From assembly GCA_040437565.1 (NCBI GenBank), contig JBDOQK010000003.1, forward strand, positions 248,001 to 312,000: a stretch of DNA of 64,000 nucleotides, written 5' to 3'. A program made the position numbers and the translations under genes. Below the pieces are notes generated by a model that saw nothing but the letters and a program-made list of their open reading frames with translations, did no database searches and was not told where the DNA came from. This DNA comes from Albugo candida (Eukaryota; Oomycota; Peronosporomycetes; Albuginales). Of the stretch, positions 22,130 to 35,679 are shown in pieces; position 1 is the stretch's first letter; every line of letters begins with the position of its first letter.

Positions 22130-24733
22130 CTGATGTTTTGTCGTGAGTAAATTATTGTATGGCCTATATGAATCGGGTCCAACAACAGCGTAAAACTCGA
22201 CGCACTGGCGTACGCTTGGCATACCACTTTTTGTCTCACCGTATCTTTTCTAAATCGCTATCGACTGTGTAGTCCATGTCTCGGTACATATGCGCCACGA
22301 TCGTGCCTGAAAAATTCTTACCATCGAGAGTACTTCGTTGAAGATCATCACGATCAGACGAATCTTACCCTTCCCGATTCGCGCACACGACATACTTTAG
22401 AATCTTATGGATCATTTCTGTTATAATGTTGCTGCTTGTAGCAAAAAAAGGTACATTGGACTTTTTGTGAAGAATCTATGCAACACCCTCACTCGAGTCA
22501 GAGGCTCGAACTGATCACACTAGGGTTGCTTTATATCCAAAACTGTACCTCCATATCCCTATCTCAGCTGTTCGAGTGTGTGAATCATAACCTGTAATCA
22601 ACGACAGGAAATGAGAAGGAGGCTCGGATGTACCTCCTTGTTGCCTCATGATGCGGAAAGGATGATTGCTTTATTGTATAGTAACTGTGTCCTTATAATG
22701 GCATTAGTCTTGGTAAATGCATATAAATAGGATCATCGAGCCATTTGGAGCAGTTAGGTGCACATTATGTTATTAGGATTGTGGTTACGATGCAACATTG
22801 TTACTCGTCGTTTTTGTTGATCAATATCATTATCTACTTTTTAATTAAAATTGCGAGAACTTGGAATACCTGTTGCAACACTTTCAATATTGATATGCTT
22901 CAAGGTATCGTTCGAATACATTTTATGGAGTAGGGCTGCATCTACGGATCTGGATCTGGATCTGAGAGTTGGATTCATATCCACTGGATATCCATTTGAG
23001 ATCCAGATCAAGTGGATCCATTTGCAGCCCTAGTAAGGACAGCACCAAAGGATAAGCGATATCTAACGGATTGGATAAAGCAGATATCGGTGCAACCTTC
23101 GACTGGATTACTTATCGCAAGAAGACGAACATAACGCACATAATAGTCTGCAAAGCACAAGATGGATTTAGATGACTTGTGGCGTTGCATAATAGATTGA
23201 GCAAGAACACGTCTTGTATCTCCACTATAACTGAATATTCATTGGCGCAGCAAAATCCCACCATGAAAAACTGTGAACTTGAACAAATTCTGTCCGTAGG
23301 GTACTTATTCCCCATAATTGTGACACTGATCTGCAGCTTATGAGATGTTAAAGGATTAGATTTTGAGTGCTTGCATGTCACAAATACGGAGCCATTTTCC
23401 CCCTTTGTTCGCAAGTAATTAATTCTTTGTTTAGATGAAATACTTTAGACTTTGTGATCACTAAAACAACATGTTCGTATCCGACCACTATTCCAAATCT
23501 TGAACTCCTCTTTGATAAAGAACAAAATTGCTACATGCTGATCTCGTGCGTCAGCCAAGTAAAACATTCCCCATAAATGCCAAAAGCACGAGCTAACGAC
23601 GCTCAGACATTGACGGGAGGTCATGAGCAAATGATCAAGTACGTGAGAACGATCCTTGTACTTTTCCTTGGGCTGTATACTCGAACTGCATCAACTCGTC
23701 GCATCCTTGCTTCTTCGCCTGACTACAGATCGATAGAATCACTTGTAGAGAGAACCTCTTGTGTGTAAGACTCTGAGATTGAGCATTAATGTCTGATAAT
23801 AAAAATTCTTTATAGTCGAAACTGCTCCTAACTGGGAGCATCCACAGAGTACTCAAGTGCAAATGTGATCGGTAGTGAATACGGCTCAAATGTAGCCATG
23901 GTCCTTCTAAGGTACAACTTCGCATGGTAGCCGGCAGAACGTTATGTGCATTCATCTTTTACTTAAATGACGTGTTGTATGTCTGTAGCACCTGATCAGA
24001 TGAGAGGTTTTCTGCAAAATTAGGGTGAGACTGATGGATCGGTCCATTTACAGTCCTGGAATCATTACTACGGGTAACGTTGGTAGCTTTGGTTGCTAAT
24101 AGCTTCAAACATGTAATTTTGATCAATTTCGCCGTTTTGGAAGTATCATAATGTTGACATCAGATTTGATGGTAGCAGCATCAGGTCCCGATCTGCTCAA
24201 TGGCTCAAAGTATACGCATTCAAGTGATTTCATACTGCCCAGAGTTGTCGCTGTAGACTTTTGGATGTCGCAAAGTGATACGAGCCTCTCACTCAAAAAA
24301 ACTTGATGCGTACAATTGGTCGGATACCGGTGCCTATTCGTGTCTGTGTGTGCAGATGAACGACAGAAAAAAAAATAGATCAAGCAGCTGGGTGTCAACC
24401 TCTCAAGTATTATTGTTTCAAACTCATTGCCCGTGATCATGCACCTAAAATAGAGGTGCTGTTCATAGGAATCTCAATCAATAGCTGTCGATGGCGCCCC
24501 AATGTGTGAATCACCGCATTTATTCTTTCATTTGGAATCTTCCCTATACCAGCACATATTCCTCATACTACCATGACATTCGTTCACCACCAGTAAGATC
24601 TTTGTGCTGATCATCAATATCGCTTAAAGTCACGCCCCAATCGCATGGCCCGCACCAATGAGTCTGTTGAGATTTCCAACCAGCAAACTCTATTCTACAT
24701 CCAAGCTTTCCCATAGAACATCTATTTCAGCAC
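22130..24733. other. gene-poor 2.6 kb stretch
   Basis: Several frames of 60-105 residues occur on both strands, but none carries a recognisable domain, a linked splice pattern or a clear start context. The only structured item is the inverted-repeat element at 22,931-23,032. It is the longest stretch without a supported gene in the window. Confidence 0.5.
22931..23032. repeat. short inverted-repeat element, MITE-like
   Basis: A 102-bp unit opens with TAGGGCTGCA and closes with its exact reverse complement TGCAGCCCTA. The inner arms are imperfectly complementary and carry three tandem GGATCT units. If the terminal TA is a target-site duplication, the terminal repeat is GGGCTGCA. It has no coding capacity, so a non-autonomous DNA element is the simplest reading. 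A single copy is seen here, so family status is unproven. Confidence 0.5.
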
Positions 24734-27700
24734 CTATAAGCCCTCAAGACTTTCCTTTTCTTCTTCCGGGCTTTTTGAGATTATTCTTCCAACACGATCA
24801 CCCAGGATCTGGCTTTGGTTCCAAATCGGGCATGGTAGACTTTGACACGTTTGATACCATATAAATTGATTTCCCTCTGTACAAAGAGAGCACAATTGTC
24901 GGAGCTTTCCTAGCTGCATATCGAGTAAAACTTCCCTATGCTTCAATTGGAGTAAGCTCCGCTGTGCGTTCTCTTGACAACATGGACACAAAGCATTTGG
25001 GCGGGTCCAATCCAATGAGATCATGGAAGACGAAGGGATGACGGAACCGCATAAATAGCAACGAACGCTCTTGTAGAAAAATTCGATCGATTTACGATTG
25101 CTCGGGGTAGACCTTCTTGGATGTTGGGGTTTCTCTTGTAGCAAGTCCTCGATATCGATACTGGCGTATCCATTTGCTTTACTATTCACCTTGGAAACGC
25201 TGGCAAACCAATCCCGAATGTTCACGCCTACTAGCAGAAATAAGCGTTCCAGACTTGGAATGATCTGTTTCTCAATGTAGTATTGATAGTTGATTGTGTT
25301 TCCGGACGGATTGGCTACAAAACGGTACGGTGATATCACTAAATCAATCAATCGAGCACCTGGAAAGCCATTGATGACAACGTAAGGAACGCGTTCTGCA
25401 TACCGCGGTTCAGCTCTAGGATCGGATGCCATCGCTTTCAGACTGACAAGAGCTGCAGGCGGCGCGTGAGAGTTATCCGCATAACTTCCTAATCGAACTT
25501 CTTTTGCAAAAACGTAGTCGCGTAAGGGAATCTGATTGCTCAGCATTTGACGGCGTATATGGATCATGACACGTTTGATTCGGGATAAATCGCGGGTCTC
25601 AAACAGGAGCTGAAGTGAAGTACGCATGAGTTTTTGGACAAGTACGCATGAATCGCGACGGACAATCTCAACACCCTTGGCATCCAATTCGCCTTGTACC
25701 TGGTCTAAAGATTCGTACTTGTAGCCTACGTATCGTTTTTTCGAGACCAATATGCAGCCAAAGTACACCTTTTCCATTTTCAGTTCGACAGGTCTACACA
25801 CAAGCGATGAACAGTGCCACATCCGTATGTCGAAAAGATTCTCAGACCTCGGATTCAAAGCTGTGATTTTTTTGGCGATTTCCTGTCCGATGCAAAATGC
25901 TTCATTTTTTGAACGGCCTTCAAGTAGAACAAATAAACTATCGGTATCTCCATAAACAACACGCGCGTTCCACTCGGAATGTGATTCAACCACTCGCACT
26001 GTTGCTTCCAAAGTGCATCGACCAGTCTAAGTAGATATATCTTGAAAAAATCTAGCAAAATAATTTTCAGTGTACCTGAACGATAGCATCAGCAAGCTGG
26101 GCGCATGGCATTCTCCCTGAAAACCCAGCTGCAGTGTACCCGTAGGTAACATTGGCAATCAGCTTGAGAGCAAGTTGACGTGCATCCAGCTTCTTGTATA
26201 AATTCTTTGACAGCGTCGGAGACTGATGTTTCTTCATCGCATGTTTGATCATGATTCGTGTTGCCAAAATCTCTTCCAAGATCGCAGGGACAATGCCCCT
26301 ACGACGTGATTTTGGACAGAACAATGTTCCATTAGGAGCAATGTGAATCTCTTGATCGCAATTTGTAAATCCTTTTTCATCAGGACTGAATGAGGTCACA
26401 CCCATAAAAGTCTCAAGCTCTGGCTTCATCCCGTTTTCTAGGCGCCCAAGATACGTGGAATAGCAGAGATTATATGCGATCACGAGGGAGGGATACAGCG
26501 ACTATTTCACATAGTTAGTGTGTGTTTCAGGAGAGATAGGGAAGGAAGCTTACTTGAAAGTCCAAGACCACGACTGGGTCTGAATAATAACGCGACTGAG
26601 GCTCCATCACCAGAGGAATACACTCCATGGGCGCTTGTGCCGCGACTTGATTACGACTTGGTGATAGCAGCACAAAGTTATTCCGTTTGGTCACGCGGAG
26701 CATCACAGCCTCCACACGAAATTGTGATCCACGCGAAAGAACGGAATAAAAATCGATACCAAAAAGTCGAGCCATTTCACTACTCAACGAGTGTTCAGAT
26801 TGTCTCGAGAATATGCGACACAAACGTTAATGCACCTTGTGCGCGTGATGAATTGCATTCGCGACAAAAGCTTGAGGTTCACAACGGCCTTGTCAAGCAA
26901 ATGATCTAACATCTTCCAACGTCGTAAACCTTCTTCTCTAAAACTCGTTGACATTTCTTGCCAGCTATAAGTCGGCCATGTTTGTTGAAGCACAGATTGC
27001 ACAATGTCTTCGATGCTGTATCGAGCTAATTTGAGTTCGGATCGAGCCACGCGCCATAGATTAATGACATGTCGACCGTGAATCCAAAGTCCAGATGCTT
27101 TTGCCATTCCCCATATCGTGCCGATCGATGTCTTGATCTTACCTGGATCTTTATCGTCTACATTCACGTGAGAAACGGGATTACGGGCGTCAATTGGAGT
27201 CTGGGGAAGTCGTGACATAGTTTGTATAAGGTTGATCTACATGAGCATATGTAGACATCAAAACAAGCTGTAAGTCTCATTCCGCCATAATCAAGTGTAC
27301 ATTCAGATGCATGGCACGATCCACGAGATATCCAATCGAGCTTTTCTGTACTTCAAATCCTGTAAGAAAATCTGGATCCCATGTCTCTACGACCTTGTTG
27401 AAGCATGTAAAGATCTCTTCTTCACTCGAAACAGCGAATATGGCAGCATCATGACGACCAAGACAGAATCTCTTTCCGATCAGCTTTCGTTTGGCTGTGA
27501 TCAATTGCGCAAAATTCGCCTCGAAACGCAAAGTATCTTGAGATTCTTTTACTAGAGTATTTTGAGAGTCGGGAATGGCTTTGTCTTCGGCTGTGTTGAT
27601 AATGACGCCTGTGTGTTTCGTCTTGTTTCGATGGAATCCTTCTTTAGCTGAAATTGCATACGCTATCGCGCCAATAGCATCGATAGCAGGGTCTGGCGAT

Positions 27701-30700
27701 AGACTTCCTCGACAAAATGCACAAACTTCGACGGACAGAGTGGTGATATTGGGTGTCGATGTGGAGTGTACTTGCTCAGTTGCTGACAGCGACGTTGACG
27801 AATTGATTTGATTGCTCGTACTGAGAGCCTCACGTTTCACCTGTAGTCAAGTTTCGGATAGCCATCAGCCACTTGATAAGGAGATGATACATACCTCATT
27901 TTGACGAGAAGAAGCTTCCTTCGATAGCCAGTTACGCACCATACTTTGACTCGGTGGGAGCATAGCTGTTGTATACAGACGATTATGATTCTACGCATGG
28001 AAATTGAATGTTTCGTGATGTATTAAGCCCGCGGGAGTTCTTACCGCATCCCTGCAACCTGAACGTCTGTGTTCGCCTTGTTCTACGGAGATGAGCTCAT
28101 CCAGACCGCGGAATACTCTGCCGATAGTATTACTACTGAGCTCATGTCGTTGCATGAAAGTATCGAAGCGATCGAGTTTCGTGACGTCATTTTGATCAGT
28201 GAATTGAAACTTATAACCACCAAACATTAATGGCTTTTTGGGCAGATCGCCGGGATCAGAGTAAAAGGCTCCAGTATTCTGTACAATACGTCATGAAAGA
28301 TGCTCCGATACTGATTGATCGCAAGTGGACTCACATGATGTGGTAAGATTCCGAGTGATTGAGATGATTCGATCAATTCCTCAAAGGTAGGAGGACGCGT
28401 ACGGTATAGCCACACTTTATTTTCTTGCACTGAGTCTCTTATTATCGATGCCTTTCTTCGCTTCCTTTGCTTTGAAAGGCAAAGAATTGGAGAAGTATCT
28501 GGAGTTGCCTTCAATCTGTTATTGGTATTGCTTTGGTGTATCATTTCTTGAGATGGTTTGATGCATTGTGATTGTGAACAATCGGTTTTGATTCGATTTG
28601 TATCTGCTGCCCAGACTTCCCTGGAATAAGTAATTGTTTCAGAGGCTTGTGAATCCGTAGTCAATTGTGCTTTTCTTGAGTATGATTTTGCGTTCAGGCT
28701 GAAAAAGTCTTGCTTTTGTAGCTTCTTCGTCCGATCGGACGCGCGATTGATGCGTGAGCTTCCAATATCCGCCGCATGTTGTGACTTATCTGTGGATACC
28801 TCCCACCATTTACTCGATCGATTCGCAGTAGCATTCGATTTATAGTTTGGACTCTCGGATGTTGACACTCGTTGCGATTCCAGGATTGCTGTCGCTTCGG
28901 CTGCATCGTTTCGTTTGTCAGATTCGTCAGATCGATCCGATCGATAATCCGCTAATTCATTTTCCAATTCGACTCCAGTTGAGCTGTCTTCCAAAGGATT
29001 TTTCATCCTGAGTAAAAAGTTGAGAATATCGAGATCTTCTTCAGCACGCTAGCGAATGCGAAGCGGTGATGAAAACCGTTGTATAAATGCGCAAAGAACT
29101 CACTTTTGTATCGGACATGCCACTACAGTTTTGGCTAAATGAAAATTGATTTTCAGTGTCCGGAGAATGAATCTGGGAGCTCATGGGAACAAGATCATCG
29201 CCTTCGATCTCACTATGACCTCGTTTTTCCTCTATTCCTTCAGATTTGACTTTTATAATTTTTGTCATAATTTTATTCAAAGAAGTTTTCATTTGATCAT
29301 AAAAGTGCGACTGTGAAAGCAGAGTTTGAGACAGTCGAACATCCGTTTTGGAGCGTGATCCAAAGAAACGCTTTTGCTGTGTGTCTGTTTCCCGAGGGTA
29401 GCTATCTGGTNNNNNNNNNNNNNNNNNNNNNNNNNNNNNNNNNNNNNNNNNNNNNNNNNNNNNNNNNNNNNNNNNNNNNNNNNNNNNNNNNNNNNNNNNN
29501 NNNNNNNNNNTGTCCGGAGAATGAATCTGGGAGCTCATGGGAACAAGATCATCGCCTTCGATCTCACTATGACCTCGTTTTTCCTCTATTCCTTCAGATT
29601 TGACTTTTATAATTTTTGTCATAATTTTATTCAAAGAAGTTTTCATTTGATCATAAAAGTGCGACTGTGAAAGCAGAGTTTGAGACAGTCGAACATCCGT
29701 TTTGGAGCGTGATCCAAAGAAACGCTTTTGCTGTGTGTCTGTTTCCCGAGGGTAGCTATCTGGTAATTCTGGTGATTCATCCAAATGAGCCATTCGTCGT
29801 CTTTCTTTTTCTTCCTAAGAATTTGAATATCAATACAGCTATCAAGCTTTTCGAACACTCAGTTTTGTACCTCCCACAAAACGGCCAGAGATGGAACGTT
29901 ATTGACAATTCCGCGGGTTTCCAGTGAGATCTGATGTTCTCGAAATCGTCTCGAGTTTAGTACTGAGGCTATCGCAACATCCAGCTCCAAGCTACATGAA
30001 GATTGACGACACCCGTTACTTTGTGGAAAGCCAGTGACTAGTACATGACGACCACGGATTTCGACAGATATTTGCTTGGACGACGACGATATCATGTGCT
30101 CGGGTACATTGCCTTGCAGGTAGATTCTTCTACACATTTCTCTGGTATCCACAATTGCTGACATATCATCCATTAAATGATGCTGCGACACTGGAAGTGG
30201 AGCCCGGAACTATACCACTTCCAGTTACAGTTTTAATATCACTATCATCCGTAGTTTCTCGAAAATGTCTCCGTACCTTCACATTGGAGAGATATAAAGG
30301 GTTCATTCCTTCAATGTGATAATCGGCAAACGTCTGGCGACATTGAGACTATTAGCAAACTCTGCATACCACAAAAACCAATCGATTCCGTACCTGCAGC
30401 ATGTACGGAACGTGAGATTCAAAAGTTTGGAAAACACGCTTGGCTATCTGGCCACTTTCTAGCAATTGAACCAAATGATTCGAATGTCGAGGATTATAAT
30501 AAAATAACTGTATGAATAAGCAAGGTTGATCATGATATCCGTAAAATGGGATTCCCTTCACTATCATCAGCTAAGGGTCTCATTAGAAGCGATTGCAGAG
30601 CAAAATTTGTCGATGAAAACCTTTGCAATCACGTTGGAAAACTTTGCATTGGAAGAAATAGTCGAAGAATGATCCAACTTTTTCTGAAAACTTTTCTCAA

Positions 30701-31062
30701 TATCTGTCGCTAGTGCTGGTAAAAGCTTCTGTAGCTCCGACAATTTTCCGAAAATTGGGTCATTCTCGCAACGAAGATAGAAATACGGGAGTACCTACAG
30801 TAGATGTGGCCAAGTAAGAAGATGATTAATATGTTATTAGGCAGCAGCGTACTCCGTGTAGATGCACCAGGGTCTTTTGGCCAGCGGATGTGGATCCAAA
30901 GATGCGAATCACAGGTACACGATGAGCTTTTCGGTAGTAAGGAGATTTTGGAAGATTGAAAAGTTCATTGTCGGGTAATGGTGTATTCATATAGTAATCA
31001 ACATGAACGACATCAACACGGATGAATTCCTCATCGTTAGTGCGCTCGACGACAGAACTCAT
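24734..31062 (-). CDS. REV3: DNA polymerase zeta catalytic subunit REV3
   Basis: REV3 is the B-family polymerase that extends past DNA lesions. Reading on the minus strand from the ATG at 31,062: the N-terminal domain (VDYYMNTPLP, VPVIRIFGSTSAGQK, IPFYGYHDQP, TFESHVPYMLQ, ADYHIEGMNPLYL), a long Ser-rich middle, the degenerate exonuclease-like domain near 27,700 without catalytic acidic residues (as is usual in REV3), palm motif A (VVVLDFQ), the hallmark TYGYTAAGFSGRMPC near 26,120, YGDTDSLFV near 25,940, and two C-terminal CysA/CysB clusters from CYLCGS. Many short exons are needed and were not all placed. A false duplication and gap at 29,157-29,764 interrupt the middle region. HCF101 ends 52 bp upstream. 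Confidence 0.92.
29411..29510. other. assembly gap with duplicated flanks
   Basis: 100 N. The 254 bp to the left (29,157-29,410) recur on the right (29,511-29,764), apparently without change. The repeat lies inside REV3 and is most simply an unmerged contig overlap. Confidence 0.9.
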
Positions 31063-31114
31063 AACTATTGCATAATTATTAAAGTGTCAGACACAGTTGT
31101 ATTAGTAACAGCCG

Positions 31115-33292
31115 TTAGCTGCTTGAAATCTCCGATATTAACTGATGCAGATGCTCATCCGTGTAGAGTGAAGCAGCGTGTCCGTCACTCCACGTCACAG
31201 CGTACGCGTAATTGCCCTTCACAAGAGAGCAATTACATCATAAGTAAAAATATACTTTTACTATCTCGCGTCGCTACCTTTCGTTGTATTGTTGTCGGTA
31301 CGATATCTGTTGGAATTTTTGTACCATCGAGCAACTGAAGCGATATTTTTCAAGCGTTAACTTGCCATTCCACGCTCTACTTTGCGTACCTGTTTTCCTG
31401 TAAATTCGTCAATACATTGAGCACATCGGCATCTAAAGAACCCTCTGCTTGAGATCGAATGTGCAGCCTATTTTACAAAAGTCTTACTGCGCGCGAAGAT
31501 GAGCTGCTGATAATGTGACTTCCTTTGCTTCCGTCGATGTATACGATCGAAGAAGAATACCACGCGCAGAATTGAACAGAAGCTCGGGCGCTAAAAGCGC
31601 TTTGTGTCGTAGCCTGACTACCTCACGTGCGATCTGCGCCATACACTCGAGTTGGTCATAAGCACATTACATATCGCTGTAAAGCATTTCTACCGCCGCT
31701 GCTATCTCTTTATATGTCTCAACTGTTTTTGAACATTTCCCACCGAGCACAAGAGGTCTACGTACAGGAGATGCACAACATATTGAAGGATAGTCAAAAA
31801 ATCAAAGATAAATCAACACACCTTCCGTGATCAGCTGCAAACGCGCTTTCCTGAGTCATTGGCAATTGGAACGCGTGCTCGATCAAGTACTTCTCGGCAA
31901 GCTCCTGCATGTGGCTCTCTCCTATGGTACAAATAATGACCAAGTGGATATTCGAAGAAACTGATATGTACCGAATGGATAATGTCGCGTGCCATGTATA
32001 CAATCGAAAAATGCCATGTTCTCCACCACGGCGACCGATGGAACCTAAGGGAAGAAACAAAGTCAGGGCCATGGGCAGATCGACCGACATCACCGCACTT
32101 TTAAGTTTTGAAACATGACGATTCCTTTTTCAACATCTATAGTACTACGATAATCAATGCAGGGCACCATTTGTTGACAAAATGTGAGGAGAATCACACC
32201 TCAAACGTTGTGGTGTAGTTACAATTACTGCGGCAGAAATAGCCATTTGCTGCGTCAAAGACATTTGAATGTCTCCAGTTCCTGGAGGCATATCAACGAT
32301 CAAAAAGTCGAGAGACCCCCACTGCGTCGCGAGTATTAATTGATCAATGAGTTTTGAGACCATTGGACCCCGCATCACTGCCGCACCAACTCCACCAGCA
32401 CCTGGAGCTGCTTTCTGATTAACAAAGCCGAACGACATCAGTTTGACGCCATGAAATTCAAGCGGGAGGACAAATCCTTTATTGGTCGGTGATGGCCGCA
32501 CAACGCGGTCCTCCGGATAGACCATCGTCGGTAAACTTGGACCGTATATATCTGCATCCAATATACCTACACGTGCACCGCGCTGGACGAGACTAAGCTC
32601 ACGTGACTTTATTTGCTGAAAGAAGTAAAGGTAAAAGCATTCCATTCACCTGTAAGCAAGGTTGACGGCAACGGTGGATTTTCCAACACCGCCTTTGCAG
32701 CTCGAAACTGCAATTATCTCAGACACGTTTTCCAGTGCAGAGTATCGCTTGGCATGGAGATTTTTTGGTTTAGGACGCACAGCATCAATATGCAAGGACT
32801 GTATCCAATCAAGCTCCTCCAAGCGCTTCATTGAATCCGTTTTCCACTATGTCGCGTTTTAGAATTTACGAATGCATTTGCAGATGCATGAACCTGCTCC
32901 GCCACATCCAAAAGCGCTCCATTTGGTGCCTCCAACGTCAGCATGACTGACTTTTCTTGCAATGAAACTTTCACATTCTATTCCAACACGATTTCACTAC
33001 GAGAATGTGTTTAGAGTGAAAGGCTCACCTTCACACGGCCTAAAGTTACAATATCACTCTTCAAACCTAACATGTCCGGAACTTGTCGCAACTTTGATAG
33101 AATGTCCATCTCCATCTGCGCATTTTGTCGCGTGGAGAACGAGTAAGATAATAATTTATGGCTGGGGTACAAGTGACTGCTTCGGAAGCTACTTGGCAAG
33201 TGGTTTAAGCTCGAATTGGTCCATCGCGATAATCTCACTGGAGGTAGATGAAGCATCATTTTTATAATCGCAAACACATTATACTGTACCAT
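31115..33292 (-). CDS. HCF101: HCF101-type Fe-S scaffold P-loop ATPase
   Basis: HCF101 belongs to the Mrp/NBP35 family and carries [4Fe-4S] clusters for delivery to target proteins. All three HCF101 parts are visible: an N-terminal DUF59 domain ([26 protein letters not shown]), the deviant Walker A ([16 protein letters not shown]) with [14 protein letters not shown] and [16 protein letters not shown], and a C-terminal DUF971 domain ([13 protein letters not shown], then [17 protein letters not shown]). The DUF971 tail separates HCF101 from plain Ind1/NUBPL. The first 45 residues are rich in Arg, Ser and His and lack acidic residues, like a mitochondrial presequence. ATG codons at 33,292 and 33,259 are both possible starts. 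Several introns of about 50-90 nt split the gene; exact joins in the last third are approximate. Confidence 0.87.
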
Positions 33293-34322
33293 ACCACTAT
33301 TCGAGGCGCTTTTGGCACAATATGGTAATCAGTCAAGTAAATGGTGTGGTGGCATGTGAGATGATGGATGTTTTCGTTTCCACGGTAAAAAGTGGGAAAT
33401 CTTGGTCAAGTGCAAACGATGCAAGTCACCGAAAGAATCCATCAAGTGTGGCAGATATTATTGATCCTAATTGTTCNNNNNNNNNNNNNNNNNNNNNNNN
33501 NNNNNNNNNNNNNNNNNNNNNNNNNNNNNNNNNNNNNNNNNNNNNNNNNNNNNNNNNNNNNNNNNNNNNNNNNNNNATGGTAATCAGTCAAGTAAATGGT
33601 GTGGTGGCATGTGAGATGATGGATGTTTTCGTTTCCACGGTAAAAAGTGGGAAATCTTGGTCAAGTGCAAACGATGCAAGTCACCGAAAGAATCCATCAA
33701 GTGTGGCAGATATTATTGATCCTAATTGTTCTACAAGATAGGGATGGTGCTGGTGATTTCCACTGCTTATTTTAGGCAGTCGGTGACGACTGTCACAAAC
33801 ATTGGAAATCTCACATGAAGCATTTTATAATCTAGTCGTTCTGTATAGGATCTCGAAGTACTCTCAATCGGCCTTGAGGATATACTTTACATCGGTGGCC
33901 TTAGTGTGACAAGCGACTGTAAAAGCATCTCTTATGTAAGATTTCGGTCGTTCTCGTAGTAAGGAGCTCAGTTGGGTCAATCGAATTTGTTTATATCACT
34001 GACTGCGTTCCCGATTTATTGTATGGCCCAAGAGCGTTTCCTCACTATTGTAGTCAACAACCAAACATCATTCACCTCAGAGAGATTGCGATATATGGTT
34101 GATAAGCAATCGTAGTCGGCGCATTGTTAATCAAAGGAGGTAGGTTCAAACGCTCTTACTCACTCATAAAAATGGAAAGAAGATCGTCTCAATATGGGAA
34201 TTCCTCAGCAGAACATTACAATACCATCTCCATTTTGCTTATAAGAAATGAAAAAATCATATTCGCAATACATTGCATCACAGGTGCTATTTCTTGTGCA
34301 GATATTCCTAAGGTATCACAAA
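33293..34322. other. intergenic with false duplication
   Basis: About 1 kb between HCF101 and the MIC19-like gene. It contains a 100-N gap and its duplicated flanks (33,322-33,731). A plus-strand frame of about 50 residues repeats on both sides of the gap but has no recognisable content. Nothing else is supported. Confidence 0.4.
33477..33576. other. assembly gap with duplicated flanks
   Basis: 100 N. The 155 bp on the left (33,322-33,476) recur on the right (33,577-33,731), apparently without change. Confidence 0.9.
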
Positions 34323-35291
34323 TCAAAATCGATATGTCATGCCACGATCAATGACACGTACATCTGCAGCATCTTGTCCGCACTGAATAAAAGCGTCGGC
34401 GATTTGTTTGCAGCGAAGCACATTTTGTGGATTTCCTTTGTAGCATTCCAAGCATGCGCGGCGCTCTTCTGTACATTGAACTGGTTTGATCGGCGCATTG
34501 TACTTTTTATGGCTAATCTCCTCCACTAACTGCCTGACACGAGCATTGGCTTCATCCTCCAGCTTCTTCGCCTCTTTTGCTTGATGAGAAGTACTCGATT
34601 GCAATTCCTGNNNNNNNNNNNNNNNNNNNNNNNNNNNNNNNNNNNNNNNNNNNNNNNNNNNNNNNNNNNNNNNNNNNNNNNNNNNNNNNNNNNNNNNNNN
34701 NNNNNNNNNNCGCTCTTCTGTACATTGAACTGGTTTGATCGGCGCATTGTACTTTTTATGGCTAATCTCCTCCACTAACTGCCTGACACGAGCATTGGCT
34801 TCATCCTCCAGCTTCTTCGCCTCTTTTGCTTGATGAGAAGTACTCGATTGCAATTCCTGAGATTGTTTTTCAAGTCGAAGTCGACCATTTTCCTCTCCCT
34901 TCAACGACAAAAGTATAAGCCTCCAATTAGCTTTTAGTGAGTACCTTTTGGATTCGTAAAGATCCAGAAGTTCTCATTCTACAAACCTTTCTATAAGCGT
35001 TTTCTAATTGCTTTCGGTATATTTCTTCTTTACTACGTTGAAAAAGAAAACCTGTAAGCTTTGACACGTTGAGCATTGCAAGGGTTTGTACATTTGTATG
35101 ATTCTTTCATTGTGACTTGCATCAGCTGATTGTTCAGGTTTCTTTGCCTTTTCGAGATCATTAAGATGCTTAATGAGATCGGGTGTGAGATCTATAGTGC
35201 ACTTCGTCACAGAATCACTATCAAATGCATCTTCCTGATTCAAATTTGTGGCATGCTCTGAGCTTTGAATGCGCGATGGCTTGTTGCCCAT
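34323..35291 (-). CDS. MIC19/CHCHD3-like MICOS subunit
   Basis: MIC19-type proteins sit in the mitochondrial intermembrane space and link MICOS at crista junctions. The start MGNKPSRIQ (ATG at 35,291) is a likely N-myristoylation site, as in MIC19. A DLTPDLIKHLND stretch resembles the DUF737 region, followed by coiled coil. The C-terminus holds a CHCH domain with twin CX9C motifs (CTEERRACLEC and CKQIADAFIQC). A 42-nt intron near 35,050 and another near 34,950 are inferred. A gap and false repeat at 34,462-34,859 break the raw frame. The 5' exon reappears at 35,780-35,992 because of a second unmerged overlap, so only one gene should be counted. Confidence 0.8.
34611..34710. other. assembly gap with duplicated flanks
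   Basis: 100 N inside the MIC19-like gene. The 149 bp on the left (34,462-34,610) recur on the right (34,711-34,859), apparently without change. Confidence 0.9.
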
Positions 35292-35679
35292 AATGTTGCA
35301 GGGATATGTGGTACAAAACCGGTATGCATAACGGGCCACGGGATACTGAGATAAACAATCGAAGCATTTCTTTACCGGTGCTCTGTCAATGTATCATTTC
35401 GTTTTCCTTCCTCTCTAAGCGACAAATGATAGTTCAAATATTTGATAGGAACAGTGCGAAGGTCTTTTATGTCAATCAGATTTGCCATCGATAAAAAATA
35501 CATGCGTTAAAGTATCACATTGATATGAATTTAAGCTGCGCAACAAGCAAATATACTTCAATTACTCAAAAAGTGTCGTTAGTGAAATAGTCCTTGCATT
35601 TACAAAGCCTTCGATCTTGTTCTGCATCTACCACAAAATTGATAGCAGGTACATCGGAAGATATAGTGTAGATCTGTTT

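Noticed and set aside
22200-24700. several 60-105 residue frames on both strands
   Set aside because: No domain, no linked splice sites and no consistent start context. They are compatible with chance in a stretch with few stop codons.
33322-33741. plus-strand frame beginning MVISQVNGVVACEMM, apparently repeated twice
   Set aside because: The repeat comes from the unmerged contig overlap around the gap, and the single real unit of about 50 residues has no recognisable content.
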